DNA from: Sipunculus nudus
Lineage: Eukaryota > Annelida > Sipuncula > Golfingiida > Sipunculidae
Assembly (NCBI GenBank): GCA_026874595.1
Contig: CM049307.1
Coordinates: 61,596,370 to 61,660,369, forward strand
Reading direction: 5' to 3'
Length of the DNA: 64,000 nucleotides
In this document: positions 1-13,400 of the stretch, piece by piece
Layout of the letters: each line of letters opens with the position of its first letter
Numbering within the stretch: position 1 is the stretch's first letter
Notes under the pieces: model-generated
Told to the model about the DNA's origin: nothing
Seen by the model: the letters and a program-made list of their open reading frames with translations, nothing else
Database searches by the model: none
Position numbers and translations under genes: made by a program

Positions 1-756
1 GACCTATTGTAATGATTTTTTTATTCGCTCACTGGATTCGGCATAAAAAGTTACCCAGAGAAGCCAAATGATAGTTTATTTAAGTGAAGGTAACAGGAAT
101 TAGCCTTAATATGATTCATGCTACGACTCCGCTTCAGGTGATGACGTCATAGTTTCCTAAAAAAGCAAAACACATGTCTACGTCATTGTCACGTCTGAGA
201 TTTTCCTTAGTGCTCGGCTGTGCCTATTCTTTCTTCAAACATCCGCTCTTCGTGGTCTGTGTAATTATCAAACTACTGCGACTGTTTGTACGAGAATCTC
301 ATACTTCTAAATGGAATTCGGTCCACCTTTGTTCGCAGTGTTCTCTGAAACCAGTGTTCGCAGGGACATCGCCGGTAAGAGAATCAATAATTTTAAATAT
401 CGAATCATTTTGAGTGATTGTTCGTGGTTTCTACCTTGCGTGGAGGCTACCATGCATCGAGAACAGCCGAACTGCCTGCGGCAATGACCGGATTATCACC
501 TGACACAAAAACCTCCAAAACGAGGTTTATGGACTATTGTGCACATGAACAGCCTCTCCTGTCGGTGACGGATTAAGCATGTTTGGCCTGACTTTTGACC
601 AAATCATTGACCCACGTGTATGGTCCTAATTCCTTGCCACTCAATTCTTATGTCAAACAAAATTGTTAATCTCACAATCCATCCAGGTAATCCTTTTGCT
701 TTATGTTGAAATGAATGCAACAGGAATCGCTGCACTATCAGATTCACTTTGCATTT
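1..756. other. Unassigned DNA left of Q1
   Basis: No gene or repeat is recognised. A perfect CRE palindrome TGACGTCA stands at 142-149, which may be chance. The small ORF at 174-413 has no recognisable domain. Confidence 0.5.
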
Positions 757-962
757 ACTTATTTAACACAAGTGACCCATGGGTCACGACGCTCAGCTGA
801 CTGGGAAAAGATTCCCAAATTTTATCATCAGAATGGTAGTATATACTCATTCAACCGAAGCATCAAACAGATTAACCAACAGGCCAAGATTTAGTCTGTA
901 TTTATATATCTCAAAAATAGAGAAAAAATGAATGAAATAAAAAAATGTGTAAACTTTAAAAA

Positions 963-2397
963 CTAGAATACGGGTAGCCGACAAGTGACTACGTGTATCT
1001 GAGAAAATCAGAGTGGAACGGGTGAAGTGAGGCATGGATTGAGTGGCAAGGGGAAATAGAATGAGGTATGTTGCATATTAGCATGGATGTCTGCAGCCTT
1101 AATGTGTATGTAGGTTGTACCAACTACCACAAATCCAGAAAGCTGTCCAAGTTGTATACATATGCGAAATTTTAGGCAGAAAAGTCAAACCACTAGATGT
1201 ATATGAGTGGTTTTAGCCCACGGCAGACAAACAGACAGACGCTGTGCAAAAATGGTTGCAGGTGGCCCCTCCAGTTTTGTGTATAGAGACCCATGTGAGA
1301 TCTAAACACATGCACAATCGGTCAAATGGCTCCTGAAATATGAGCTTGGATGTGTGCAGCGTTAACTAATATTTTGGTGGCGCCACCTGTCATAAAACCA
1401 AAAAAGCTGTCCAGGATGTGTAAACCTGCAAAATTTTAGGCAACTATGTCAAACCACTACAGAGAAATGAGTGATTTTAGGCCACGGCAGACAAACAGCC
1501 AGACGCTGTGCAAAATGTGCAAAAATGGTTGCAGGTGGCCCCTCCAGTTTTGTGTATGATAAAGACCTATGTGAGATCTATACACATGCAAAATGTTGGC
1601 CCAATCGTTCAAACGGTTCCCGACATATGAGCTTCGATGTCTGCAGCGTAAACTAGAATGTAGGTGGCACCACCTGTCATAAAATCAAGAAAGCTATCCA
1701 GGATGTATAAAGCTGCAAAATTTTAGGCAGATATGTCAAACCACTGCCAAGATATGAGTGACATTATCCCACGGCAGACAAACTGACGGACGCTGTGCAA
1801 AAATGGTTGCAGTAGGCGCCACCAGTTTTGCGTATGATAAAGAGCTATGTGAGATCTATACACATGCAAAATTTTGGCCCAATCGGTCGAACGGTTCCCG
1901 AGATATGAGCTTGGATGTCATCAGCGTTAACGTGAATGTAGGTGGCGCCACCTGTCATAAAATCAAGAAAGCTGTCCAGGATGTATACGCACGCCGAATT
2001 TCAGGTGAATTAGTCAATTCACTGCAGAGATATGAGTGATTTTAACCCAAGGCAGATGAACAGATGGACACTGTGCAAACATGGTTACAGGTGGCGCCAC
2101 CATTTTTTGTGTATGTTATAAAGCTATCCATGGGGTACATTTGTAAAAATTTTATTTCCTGATCGGTCAAACGGTTCCCGAGATATGAGGGTTTATGTGT
2201 GGAAACAGACGCACAAATGGACGCTTGACAGACAGAAAAGGTCAGAGGTCAACGCAAATTGGTTAGGCACCAGTTCACATATGACCCGATAATTTCGGAA
2301 AAATCGGTCAATTAGTCTCAGATTAGTCTCTAAAAACGAACGCTGGGAGGAACTCGATCAAAAACATAGTATCCGCAAAACTTCGTTTTGGCGAATA
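963..2397 (-). mobile_element. Family P element, copy 1, nested in Q1
   Basis: Read on the - strand, it starts with the hairpin of TATCCGC...GCGGATA type (2397-2370) and ends with GTAGTC-loop-GGCTAC followed by CCGTATTCTAG (CTAG at 963-966). The interior has units of about 285 bp with GGTGGCGCCACC and GGCAGACAAAC words. Q1 sequence resumes on both sides, so P1 inserted into Q1. Confidence 0.75.
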
Positions 2398-2399
2398 TA

Positions 2400-4425
2400 A
2401 AAATACAGGTGGCTCCACCAGTCTGCAGAAACTAATAAAAACACTTAATGGTCAATATCCTTGCAAAGAATCATGGTGATCCCGCATAAGTTGTTCAGAT
2501 ACTTCAGCTTTTGTATCAAATTGTCCATTATTCTGAGGGATACTTCGGAGTCCTATAGCTTTAAGGATATGGGTAACAGAGACCTAATTTCAAGTTTCCA
2601 CAGGCACTTTTCATGGGCCTCCTTGCATGACAAGAATGAAGATTCTAGGTCCAGTTGTTGCGATTTGTACCCTGTTGACAGATAACCATATCTTTAAAGG
2701 TCTAAAAAAAGAGAAAAAAAAATCGTAAAAATTTGAAAAAAAATAGAGGTGGCGCACGCAGTATGCAGAAACTGATGGAACAGCTCATGATCAATATGTA
2801 TGCCGAAAATCATGACCATCAGTGTTGTAGTTTTTGAGATACTGCAGTTTTTGTATCAATTTTTCCATAATTCTTGGGGGTATTTTGGAGCCATACAGCT
2901 TGTAGAATATGGGTAACAGAGACCTAATTTCAGTTTTCCATGGAGACTTTTCATGGATCTGCCTGTGTGTCAAGAATGAAGATTCTAGGTCCAGTTTTTA
3001 TGATTTGTGCCCTGTTAACAGATGTTCATATCTTAAAAGGTATCAAAAATAGAGAAAAAAATCGTAAAAAAACCCGAACAAATACAGGTGGTGCCACCAG
3101 TCTGCAGAAACTGATGAAACACTCCATGATCAATATCCATGCAAACAATTATGGTGATCAGATACTTTTGTATGAAATTTTCCATTATTCTGAGCTGTAC
3201 TTTTGGGTGCCATAGCTCAAATGATATGGGTAACAGAGACCTAATTCCAGGTTTCCATGGAGACTTTTCATGGGTCTCCCTGTGTGTCAAGAATGAAGAT
3301 TCTAGGTCCAGTCGTTACGATTTGTACCCTGTTGACAGATAAATACACCCTTAAAGGTCTCAAAAATAGAGAAAAAAGAATTGTGAAAATTTGAAAAAAT
3401 ACATGTGGCGCCACCAGTCTGCAGGAACTGAAGGAACACCTCTTGATCAATATGTATGCCAAAAATCATGACCATCAGTGTTGTAGTTTTTGAGATGTTG
3501 CATTTGTTTTCATCAAATTTTCCATTATTCTTGGGGGTAATTGGGAGCCCCCCACAGCTCAAAGGATATGGGAAACAGAGACCTTATTTCAGGTTTCCAT
3601 GGAGACTTTTCATGGACCTCTCAGTGTGTCAAGAATGAAGATTCTAGGTCCAGTCTTAATGATTTGTGCTCTGTTAACAGCTGTTCACATTTAAAGGTCT
3701 CCAAAATAGAGAAAACAATTCGTAAAAATTGAAAAATACAGGTGGCGCCACCAGTCTGCAGAAACTGATGGAACATTTCATGATCAATACGTTTGCCTAA
3801 AATCATGACCATCAGTGATGTAGTTAATGAGATATTGAAGTTTTTGTATGAAATTTTTGACTATTTTGTGGGGTAATTTGGGGCCCCATAGCTCAAAGGA
3901 TATGGGTAACAGAGACCCTAATTTCTGGTTTCCATGGAGACTTTTCTTAGGTCTCTCAGTGTGTCGAGAATAAAGATTCTAGGTCCAGTCGTTACGATTT
4001 GTGCCACATTAATAGATGACAGCATCCTTAAAGGTCTCAAAAATAGAGGTAAAAATCGTTAAAAAAAATCGAACAATACAGGTGGCGCCACCAGTCTGCA
4101 GGAACTGATGGAACATCTCATGATCAATATGTATGCCAAAAATCATGACCATCAGTGATGTAGTTATTGAGATATTGAAGTTTTTGTATGAAATTTTTGA
4201 CTATTCTGGGGGGTACTTAGGGGCCCCATAGCTCGAAGGATATGGGTAACAGAGACCTAATTTCTGATTTCAAAGGAGATTCTTCATGGACCTTTAGCTC
4301 GAAGGATATGGGTAACAGAGACCTAATTTCTGGTTTCAAAGGAGATTTTTCATGGACCTCTAAGAATCTCAAGTTACAAGGTTCTAGGTCCAGCTGTTAC
4401 GATTTGTGCCTGGTTAACGGACGGA
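2400..4425 (+). repeat. Tandem array of ~340-bp units (core of Q1)
   Basis: The word GTGGCGCCACCAGTCTGCAG, or a close variant, recurs at about 2407, 2748, 3087, 3403, 3739 and 4080, giving a period of 316-341 bp. Units differ by scattered substitutions. Short ORFs inside this block are chance shadows of the repeat. Confidence 0.85.
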
Positions 4426-4799
4426 CAGACGGACGACGGACAAAGAGTGATCGCTATAGCTCAGATGACTTTCAGTCAGCTGAGCTAAAAACACTCCTAA
4501 GGTGTTCGGCTAAAAGCGAGCTGTTTGAATTAATGTGGGCTGGAAGTTTATCGTTGACATTCATATTGATAGAATGTGACATAAAGTTAACAAGGACATT
4601 ACCAAGCCCACAGCTAAGGAACACAGTGCTTCATACAGCTAATCAATGCTCCCCCACGCAACCGTCCATCAAGACCTCGATAGCTGAACTTTGTCCCACA
4701 TGCGGCGTATTTTCCTTTGTTCTAACTGTACTTTCAAATCTACATACATCACCCAAAACTCACCATGCAAGTCAGGTTACAAGCGACTTTTAAAATAAC

Positions 4800-5070
4800 G
4801 GATACACGCGGTGTGTTGCCCCCCGCTTCATGAGGACGGGGAACATTGATTTGGGTGTCTTTTTTTTTTCCTTTTGTCTGTATGTCTGCATGTCTGTCTG
4901 TCCGTCCGTCCGTCAGGATTTCGTTTCCGTTCGATAACTTTCCTAAATATTATTTGATTTCATTCAAATTTGGCTCAGTGATTGCTCTTATACGTAATCT
5001 GGTTCGGACTGGTTTAAGAGTGTCTGTCTGGTTCGGCAGGGTTTTTACATATCGTTTGATAAACACTGCT
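4800..5070 (+). mobile_element. Possible truncated Helitron-like element head
   Basis: A CCCCG...CGGGG hairpin is followed by GGGGAACATTG, a T-run and (TGTC)n/(CGTC)n sequence. This is the same order as the head of element R (GGGGCATATTG, then CCGTC repeats). No hairpin-CTAG end was found to the right, so it may be a 5' fragment. Confidence 0.3.
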
Positions 5071-5074
5071 AAGT

Positions 5075-5900
5075 GGTGATTAGCTGCAAAAAGTATCTGC
5101 CCCGTGTTCTCCCCAAGTCAACTCGGGCCAGCAGCCTCTGCGGTAAACTTGTTACAATGCATCACTTTCCGACAGTCCGTCACTTTTAGAAAGGCCATGC
5201 AAATAATCGTTTCTGACCAGGAGAGGTTTCAAGCATAGCGGTTGCCAAAATATTATAAGCGAGTTCTGTTTTCATTCTTAAACATTATCTAAAGTCATTC
5301 GAGTACATTTCTATTTGAGCCCCATATTACATGTTTCCCTCTCATAAACACCATATTTGATTTTATACGATTTTTTTTCTCGGCAAGCAATGCAAGTTTT
5401 TTAATTCTTCTTATACTACGCCGCGTATATGCAGTTAAGCGTAAGCTAGACCAAGTTAGGGCTCGATTATGTCCGAGTATATTACAATAGAACAGCTGAC
5501 CTCGGCGTGTGTCAATCATGGCATTAGCTCGGCTTCGCCTTGTGATTGCCATGCATGACACACTCCTCGAAAAAACCTTACATGATGCATAACATTTCAC
5601 TGGGCTATAACAATACTTGTATCCTTACTTTTAGCGGTTTTCCACTTAAATACATCATACATAGTCTCTACAAGTCACCTTGTTCCTTACTTTGAATGGT
5701 TTCCCACGAACACATCATTTAGTCCCTACAGACCTCAGAAAGGCCCAAAGGTAAGTCAGGAAAAGGTGAGTCCAGGCGGGGGTGGGGGGGTCTACAAATT
5801 AGTCTGATACCCTTCAAAAAGGTCCCGGCTGTTGAAAAAAAGGGATGGGGCCGGGCCCCCTTGATTCCGCTTATGCAAGTAACAAAGTATGCATATTCCG

Positions 5901-5933
<33 letters not shown>

Positions 5934-6067
5934 TATATATGTACATGTATATGTATATGTATATATATAGATACATGGCCACACATCATGTTGCCTGAAA
6001 TATTCAAAAGATCATGAACGCGTATAAATTAAAACTGCATGAACAATGTTTGTTCTGGTATATAGTT

Positions 6068-6110
<43 letters not shown>

Positions 6111-8760
6111 ATTTATATATATATATATACTAATAAATAATTACTCAGATTATACTGATCTTTCACAAAGCCCTAATAGAAAGCAAGCATATTTAAACTT
6201 GTTTGAACACACTGCGTGGCAGTAAAAATAGTCTCCAACTAAACATATCCAATATTGTTAGTTCGTGCATTATTATTATGATATTAGTATGATTATTGTA
6301 TGGTATCCAATTCAAGTTGTTAATTATGTTTATTGTTGGGCCCTCATCTATATATAATGCATTTTTTGAAAAACAGAAAAATAAATGCATCAATAAGTTT
6401 AGTGTTGTAACTTGATTGTAATTTTAAAGTAAAAGATGGTCAGCGCACATACAAAAGAACTGAAATGGGTTTACCATTATGTCACTGAACCTGTCAAAGG
6501 TAACGGCATTTATTTTGTATGAATCTTCTGATCATGAATTCCATAGTATAGGTCTTTGGTAGATAAATTATTTTTTCATCACTTCAGTTCGAACTGGAGC
6601 CAGTTGGTATTGAAAAATAATAAAGATAGTCTCACCTGACGTAATTGAAGTAGTTAAACACAAAAATATTAGAACTGAAAAATAGTTGTTAATTGATATT
6701 TGCCGTTTTCAGGTTTATATTATTGTGGAAAATGCAGCATTCAAACATCAAACCTGGTCATCCAGCTCCAGTCAGAGTGGCTGGCAGTTTAATGACCCAA
6801 GAATCAAGAAACCTACAGTCCCTCTGGGTATTCTAAGGTCAATGTCCAAAATGAGGCATAGCAAGTCTCCAGTGAGTGCAAATTTGCATGGATTGTTACA
6901 AAACAATCACAGGGGTTGGAGACTTCATTTTCTGCACATAAACATAATAGAAAAGAGAGATTGTAAAAAAAAAATGAGTGAAATGAGTAAATATATAATT
7001 CCTTCTCTGTTTGGATTTATTTCAGAAATTTTCAAAGTCTGACACTCTTTACATTTGCATTACAATTACAACAAGTTTCGTTCTTTCTATGAATATCTGT
7101 TTACTTTAAAATGATAATAACTATCTTTATTACTTGCTGACTGTTATCACATAAACATAATAGCCATTACCAATTACTTTTAGTGAATCTACAATCCAAT
7201 AATCCTCTCATTCTTTAAACAAATTGGCCCGCCTTTTTACAAAAATAAACGGCCCTTTATCCGAATACATGTTGCAATTTACAGTGGCACTAACATTGCC
7301 ACATCCATGCACGCATAGAGAATTCATATTTTATAATCGAACATAAAATAAAGTGAGTTTACAAACATAACACTTGCCAGAAGTTGACTAGCATAAGTGG
7401 TAGCAGAATAATGGGGGGGGGGGGGGGGGGCGCCCCTTTGCGCCCCCTATGAAAACGTCCCCGAGCTTCCTTGTCTTGAAATATACCTTTAATTTATTTT
7501 TCACATCTTCCTTACATCAATCTCATCTAAAAAATAAATATTAATATTTGTAATCAGTCATAGATCCTCGAAAATCAATATGCCCTCGCGTCCCATTATT
7601 GGTCGCAAACGTAAATATCGTAACTGACAAGGTCTTCAAGGTAAACATATCGATGTATGAATTTCTTGCTACAGCGCCACAAAATAAATATAAAGATATT
7701 TGTACATATCTTATTGAGACAGCATCCCACTAAAAATCTATATTTTCTTAAAACTTTTAGAAAACAAAAAAAATGAACCAACATTCCTCATCTCCGTTAA
7801 TACATCTTCTCAACCCCGGTAAAAAGCCCGGTATACCAAGTTTATCAGCTAGTTATACATAATTTGAAGATTAATAGCCAGACAAAAATTCATTAAAGCA
7901 ATTTTGTATTTGATAAACAACAGAAACGATAATTTGGTGGAGAGAACAAATAAATATATAAGTCTTGGTTTCATGCAAAGGCATATACTCACAGCTTTTA
8001 CAAACTACTGATAATTGTAAAAATAACAAAAAAAAATTATTAATGATCACACCTCAGACTGTACATCATAATTTGCGCAATAGGGCCTAATTAATTAAAT
8101 GAGAATGATGAGATGCCGGATGGCTTTTGAAATTCGGTTGTCATGAGCCTAGTGAGTAAACTGGTCTAGCATCACAAAACACAAGACTGAATATGCTCTC
8201 CGTTTTTCGGATTGTGTTGAATTGTGCAATAAATTAGACAAACTATAGACTCGAAATCAAATTATACAAAAATATACTAGTTTATACAAAATAATGTACG
8301 GTTTTCAGGATAGGCCAACATCACAAATACACACGAGGGTTTTTCAGGAGTGTACTGGTTCACCTCAGTTGTTCATTTCAGGTGCCAATGTTTGACGTGT
8401 AGTTTTTGTGACAGGAGGCTTCCTACATAAAAAAATAACGTGTTTTCACTTTCGTCGTCTTTCCTAATCAATCATCCAGTTAATATCTTAATTTAATTGT
8501 ATGCAGGCTTTATCAACATTGAATTGAAAACAAAGGCACATTCAGAAAGTGCGCGGTTACCACCAGAAAACAGGAAGTAGAAGTAGGCTCTTAGTTACAA
8601 AGATAACTGCTCATATCCGATTTCCTCTCGTCCCTATCCCCCCCCCCCCCAAAAAAAAAAAATATTATTTCGATTTACAAACTGCAAAGATGGTGTGGTG
8701 ACCAAATGCTGGAAATGGTCCCTTTTCACCGTGTACCTCCATATTTTTAAAGACATCCTG
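5075..8760. other. Gene-free DNA upstream of the lectin-like receptor
   Basis: Apart from the TA tracts and a G-run at about 7412, I see no exons with convincing splice sites and no repeat family shared with the rest of the window. The receptor promoter should lie at the right end, but no TATA box or initiator could be fixed. Confidence 0.5.
5902..6130. repeat. Two TA/TGTA-rich microsatellites
   Basis: One tract of TA, GTAT and GTATAT repeats spans 5902-5970. A second TA tract spans 6072-6130, split by ATATAATTT. Confidence 0.9.
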
Positions 8761-8809
8761 ATGGATTGCGCAACAGCCTTATTCGTCTTCATGTTGGCCA
8801 TGGCTGCAG
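8761..8809 (+). CDS. Exon 1 of lectin-like receptor: signal peptide
   Basis: The exon encodes MDCATALFVFMLAMAA plus the first base of a Gly codon and ends at CTGCAG before GTGATG. The hydrophobic core and small residues at the end are a typical secretory signal. The frame is also open upstream to an ATG at 8695, so the true 5' end is not fixed. No clear TATA box was seen. Confidence 0.75.
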
Positions 8810-10337
8810 GTGATGTACTAATAAGCTTTAATTTACACTCTTACCTATTTGTGTTCATGTTAATATACAAAATTACATTATAAACAGTCCAGATATTTGA
8901 CAGAATTTGAATGTATTTACTATTTTACACTACTTCTTAATAAGCAAAAGTATGGAAGACAAAAGACATGTAAGTGTACATTATTTAAAAGAGTTATTCA
9001 TAAGCAATATTTTTTTACTGAACTGTTGAATATCACCAAAGAACATTAAATAATTAATCCTCGTCTAACGACCACCTCAGTTTAGCGACCTCCTCAAAAT
9101 GATGACTACTTTTTCACGGTCCTTATTATTTTGTGCTCTCTGTAACTTACCTTGCTTTGACGACCACCTTGAAAATGCCACTACTTAATCAAGGCTCTGC
9201 TGATGGTCGTAACTTTGAGGTTTTACCATATGTATTAAATAGTCAATTGATAAAGAGTATATTGAACAATATGTTGTAGGTGTAGATATAGAAGAAACGA
9301 AGCAGAAGTTATGCATGTGTTGCGAAGGATGTTTTCTGCGTTGCAGCAAGCCATCCATAATCATCATGGAGGAACTGTACACTGGCATGGTTCCCATGGC
9401 ATACAAAACCAAAGAAAACCAGGGGACAATCCATTCAGACAAAGACAGATTCAGAAACGTAACGATGATATGCAATGAGAACCAAACCTGTAACGCTAGA
9501 TTACTGGAGACCGCCACACCCGGGAAGACTGGACAGTGCGCGGCCCTTGAGTTCCAGATATTGACATACAAGTGTGTGCCGCACGATGAAATCATGAAAT
9601 CATGTAATATTACAAAAGAAAACAAACACCAGACTCTCTATGTGAACTTTAGTGGATGCAAGACAGCCAGGATTGATTTAACAGATAAAAAGGGAGATGG
9701 CGTCATTCAGTTTTTGCAGATGGAGCCGGACAGCTGTGAACTGACGGTCACACCTGGTCCTAAAACCACGTTCAGTAGGAGTTTGAAGGTGACGGGTAAG
9801 ATGATTCCCTTTATCGAATACGTTGATGCTAGATGGGTAAAAATTGACGTCCATTGTCCTAGTGGTACCAGCAGCAAACTCCTGCTGCGTGAGAAAGGTG
9901 AGAATATATACTAAGGATGATATATATAAATATAAATAAATATATATATACTGTGGTTGCCATTTTGTTCACCATGCAGGTTTTCAAATTCGCGATATTC
10001 GCGATATGTGAATTATCGCGGAAATAAAACCTTAATAAGAGGTCCCCTCATTGAAAGCACGTCGAAAGGCTACAGATAAATATTTAATATAAATAATTAT
10101 AAATCCTGTATGTTCAAATATTGGTATTATAAATTATATCAGATCTTTCAAATTTCAAGTCGTTCTATGTTCGCAGATTTTGCGCACATATATCATATGA
10201 TATTATTTATTCATATAATAATAGTTTACTTTGTGTAGGTTTTTAATATGGTGAGACCGCGAAAATTGAACCCTCGCGAAATCCTGAAAACGTGAAAATT
10301 GCGAAATTTGAACACCGGGAACATGAAGCCAACCACA

Positions 10338-10409
<72 letters not shown>

Positions 10410-13400
10410 TATAACTATTATTGTTATTAATCATATTATTAATCATGTTAAATATTATGAGACGATAAAGAATCATTCAGATCAGTTTATTTCAAACACA
10501 AATTATGGCAATATTACTTACAATAATGTACTTTCATAGTACTTACATTTTGCTGACATTACGCAGAGAAACTTTTAAAATTAAAGTTCTCTTTAGGCCT
10601 TATTAATATGTGTAAATAACTTGTCAATTAATGATTTGTTGACTGTGGTTTACCAGAGAGCGGTATAGGTGTTGTGTACCATGCCAGCCGTATACCACAT
10701 CGCAAGGCTGCCGCTCTTGCAATGGTACTGTTAACTTGACACTTGATCTTCATGCAGTTATCATAAGATGTGAGGAAAGAATATTATTGAATGATTAAAT
10801 ATTATGACTTGTTCAGCATTTCTTTCTTCTTGATGTATTGAAATATTTCTACCATACCAAATAAGTTATTAAAGAAGACACGTAAGTTTCCTAGGACGGA
10901 ATTTTGATCAGTGGTATGCCTGGCCTATTCTTAAATATTTCTGACTAAAAACACATTAGCGGCGTTTATCTTAAGCCTGTCATTAAAGCCAATCCATTAT
11001 GAAGTCTTACTTTGGAACAGAAATATATTATTTCTTATAAAAATATAGGTTTCATGCACGTTTTACAAAATATCGAAAAATATCGATATTATTAAAAAGT
11101 ATGTTCCAGCTTTTACTTTTACGGGAAAGAATTAAACACTTTTTTCAATATAGAAATAACCTAGAAAAAAAGGATCTTACTGCTAAAATCATATAACTAT
11201 CATACCCCATTTTTTCTTGAAAATGTGGACAGTTTTGGTAAACGTATGATATACAGTGCAGTTACACAGGTATGAAAGGTACTGCCCTGTATTACTTAAT
11301 AAATGACCCATCGGTCATGACGCTCAGCCGACTGACATGTTGACAATTATCCTTGCACAGGGAACTAATTAAGATAATGTAGGTGTGCATCATTGTTCAT
11401 GCATATTAGCCTAATTTCATCAAGACCCATAAGCACACCAAATTCGATGACAATCCAACCAGCCTTTCCTGAAAAATCTGGCAACTTGTGTGTATTTTGC
11501 ATTATATCTGGGGAGCTCAAACATACCCCAAAAGAATATAGGTCACAGTGACATAATTTCAGGTTTCTGGGGGAGACCTTTTAAGGAACTCTCAGGATAT
11601 CAAGTTAGAAGATTCTGGGTCAAATGGTTATGATTTGTTCCCTACTTTGGTATCCAATTTTCAATTTTTTTTTTGGGAGGGGATGCTTTTAAGCCCCATA
11701 GCTCAGAGGATGTGGGTAACAGAGACCTCATGTCACGTTTCCAAGGAGACTTTTCATTGACCTCCCTGGACTTTAAGTTAAAAGATTCTTAGTCCAATGG
11801 TTATGTTTTGTGCCCTGCTTTGGTATTATATTTTCATAAAGGCGGGGGGGGTGCCTATAAGCCCCATAACTCAGAGAATATGAGTAACAGAGACCTAATT
11901 TCAGGTTTCCAAGGAAATTTTTCACGAACTTCCTTGGATGTAAAGTTAGAAGATTCTAGGACCAAAGGTTACGATTTGTGCCCTGTTGAAAGACGACTGC
12001 ATCTTTATAGGTCTCAAAAATAGAGAAAAAAATGTATTAAAATTCAAAAAAAAAAAAACAGATTGCGCCACCAGTCTGCAGGAAATGTCCAAACACTTCT
12101 TGAACAATATGCATGCAAAGAATCATGGTGATCAATGCTTTGGTTGTTCAGATACTAGAGCTTTTGTATCAAATTTTCCATTATATTGGGGGGTACTTCA
12201 TAGCTCAGAGGTTATGGGTAACAGAGAATTAATTTCATATTTCCAAGGAGACTTTTCATGGGCCTCCCTGCATGTCAAGATACAAGATTCTAGGTCCAGT
12301 CATTACGATTTGTGCCCTGTTAAAAGATGACCACATCTTTAAAGGTCTCAAAAACAGAGACAAAAAATCGTAAAAAAATCGAAAAATTACAGGTGGCGCC
12401 ACCTCTATGATCACTCTATGATCAATATCCTTGCAAAGAATCATGGGGATCAATGCATTAGTTGTTCAGATAGTTGAGCTTTTGTATCAAATTTTCCTTA
12501 ATTCCTGGGGATATTTCGGAGCCCCATAGCTCGAAGAGTATGGGTAACAGAGACCTGATTTCAGGTTTCGAAGGAGATCTTTATGGACTTCTCTGGATGT
12601 CAAGTTAAATGATTCCAGGTGCAGCGGTTCCGATTTGTGCCTGGTTAACGGATGGACAGACGGATGGACGGACGACGGACAATAAGTGACTGCTAAAGCT
12701 CAGATGACTTACAGTCAGCTGAGTTAAATATGGTTTACAGACACTTTTTCCATAGATTATATTTGCTTTGTTTGCAATTTCTCTCGTTTTACACAGGAAT
12801 GCTCAAATAAGTTGTGATAAGTAACTTTGAATATGCATTTCAAATGACAACGCCTGTAAATTCAAAACATGATAATAATAGTACTACTACTACTAATACT
12901 ACTACTACTACTACTATTAATAATAATAATAATAATCAATAAATCAAACAGTCTAACAATAACAGTAAAAACGTGCTTCAGTATATATTAATTTTGTTAT
13001 CAAAAATATTAGAAATTTATTTTTTCATAATTTACTACCCCGCATAAATTGTATGATATTAATGGATGTTGTACCTACTGGTGATATTCTGTATCTGCAG
13101 GTATCGGATGCCGTCATGCCGAGCTGGATAAAAGCTTGAACTCTGAGCACCATTACAGATGGGGGGCTGTTTACCAGACATGTAAACGACACACCATACC
13201 CTCTCGGCAATGGTGCGGGAAAATGATCTGCGAAGACCAGGAGGGTATTTGGAAAGGGGGCGTCTGCTCCTGTAGCCTTAAATCAGGTAGAATTTTATCA
13301 AAACCAATATTAAAAAAGAGACATGGTTAGTAAAGCTAATAGAATTTTAACATGTCAGATCATTTAAGGGATTGTTACAAAACGTCATAAGAATTTTTTT

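Larger units (their letters stand above)
757..4490 (+). mobile_element. Family Q element, copy 1 (interrupted by P1)
   Basis: The left end carries the 14-bp palindrome TGACCCATGGGTCA (773-786) and then GACGCTCAGCTGAC. The right end carries a hairpin with 12-base arms (4458-4469 and 4475-4486) that contains GTCAGCTGAG, the inverse of the left subterminal word. The core is about six tandem units of roughly 340 bp (2400-4420). Each unit holds GGTGGCGCCACC-AGTCTGCAG, ATCATGACCATCAGTG and GGTAACAGAGACCTAATTTC. No coding capacity is seen, so it is non-autonomous. Subterminal inverted repeats, a terminal hairpin and a tandem core suit the Helentron/HINE type, which is an inference. Confidence 0.75.

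Noticed and set aside
4242-4793. 183-codon + strand ORF
   Set aside because: It begins inside Q1 repeat units (MGNRDLISDF repeated) and runs across the element's hairpin. The same peptide scraps appear in every Q copy.
9315-9914. Taking the 199-codon ORF as a stand-alone gene starting at 9315
   Set aside because: Its coding sense continues upstream to an acceptor at 9279 and its end is cut by a GTGAGA donor at 9898. It is exon 2 of a spliced gene.
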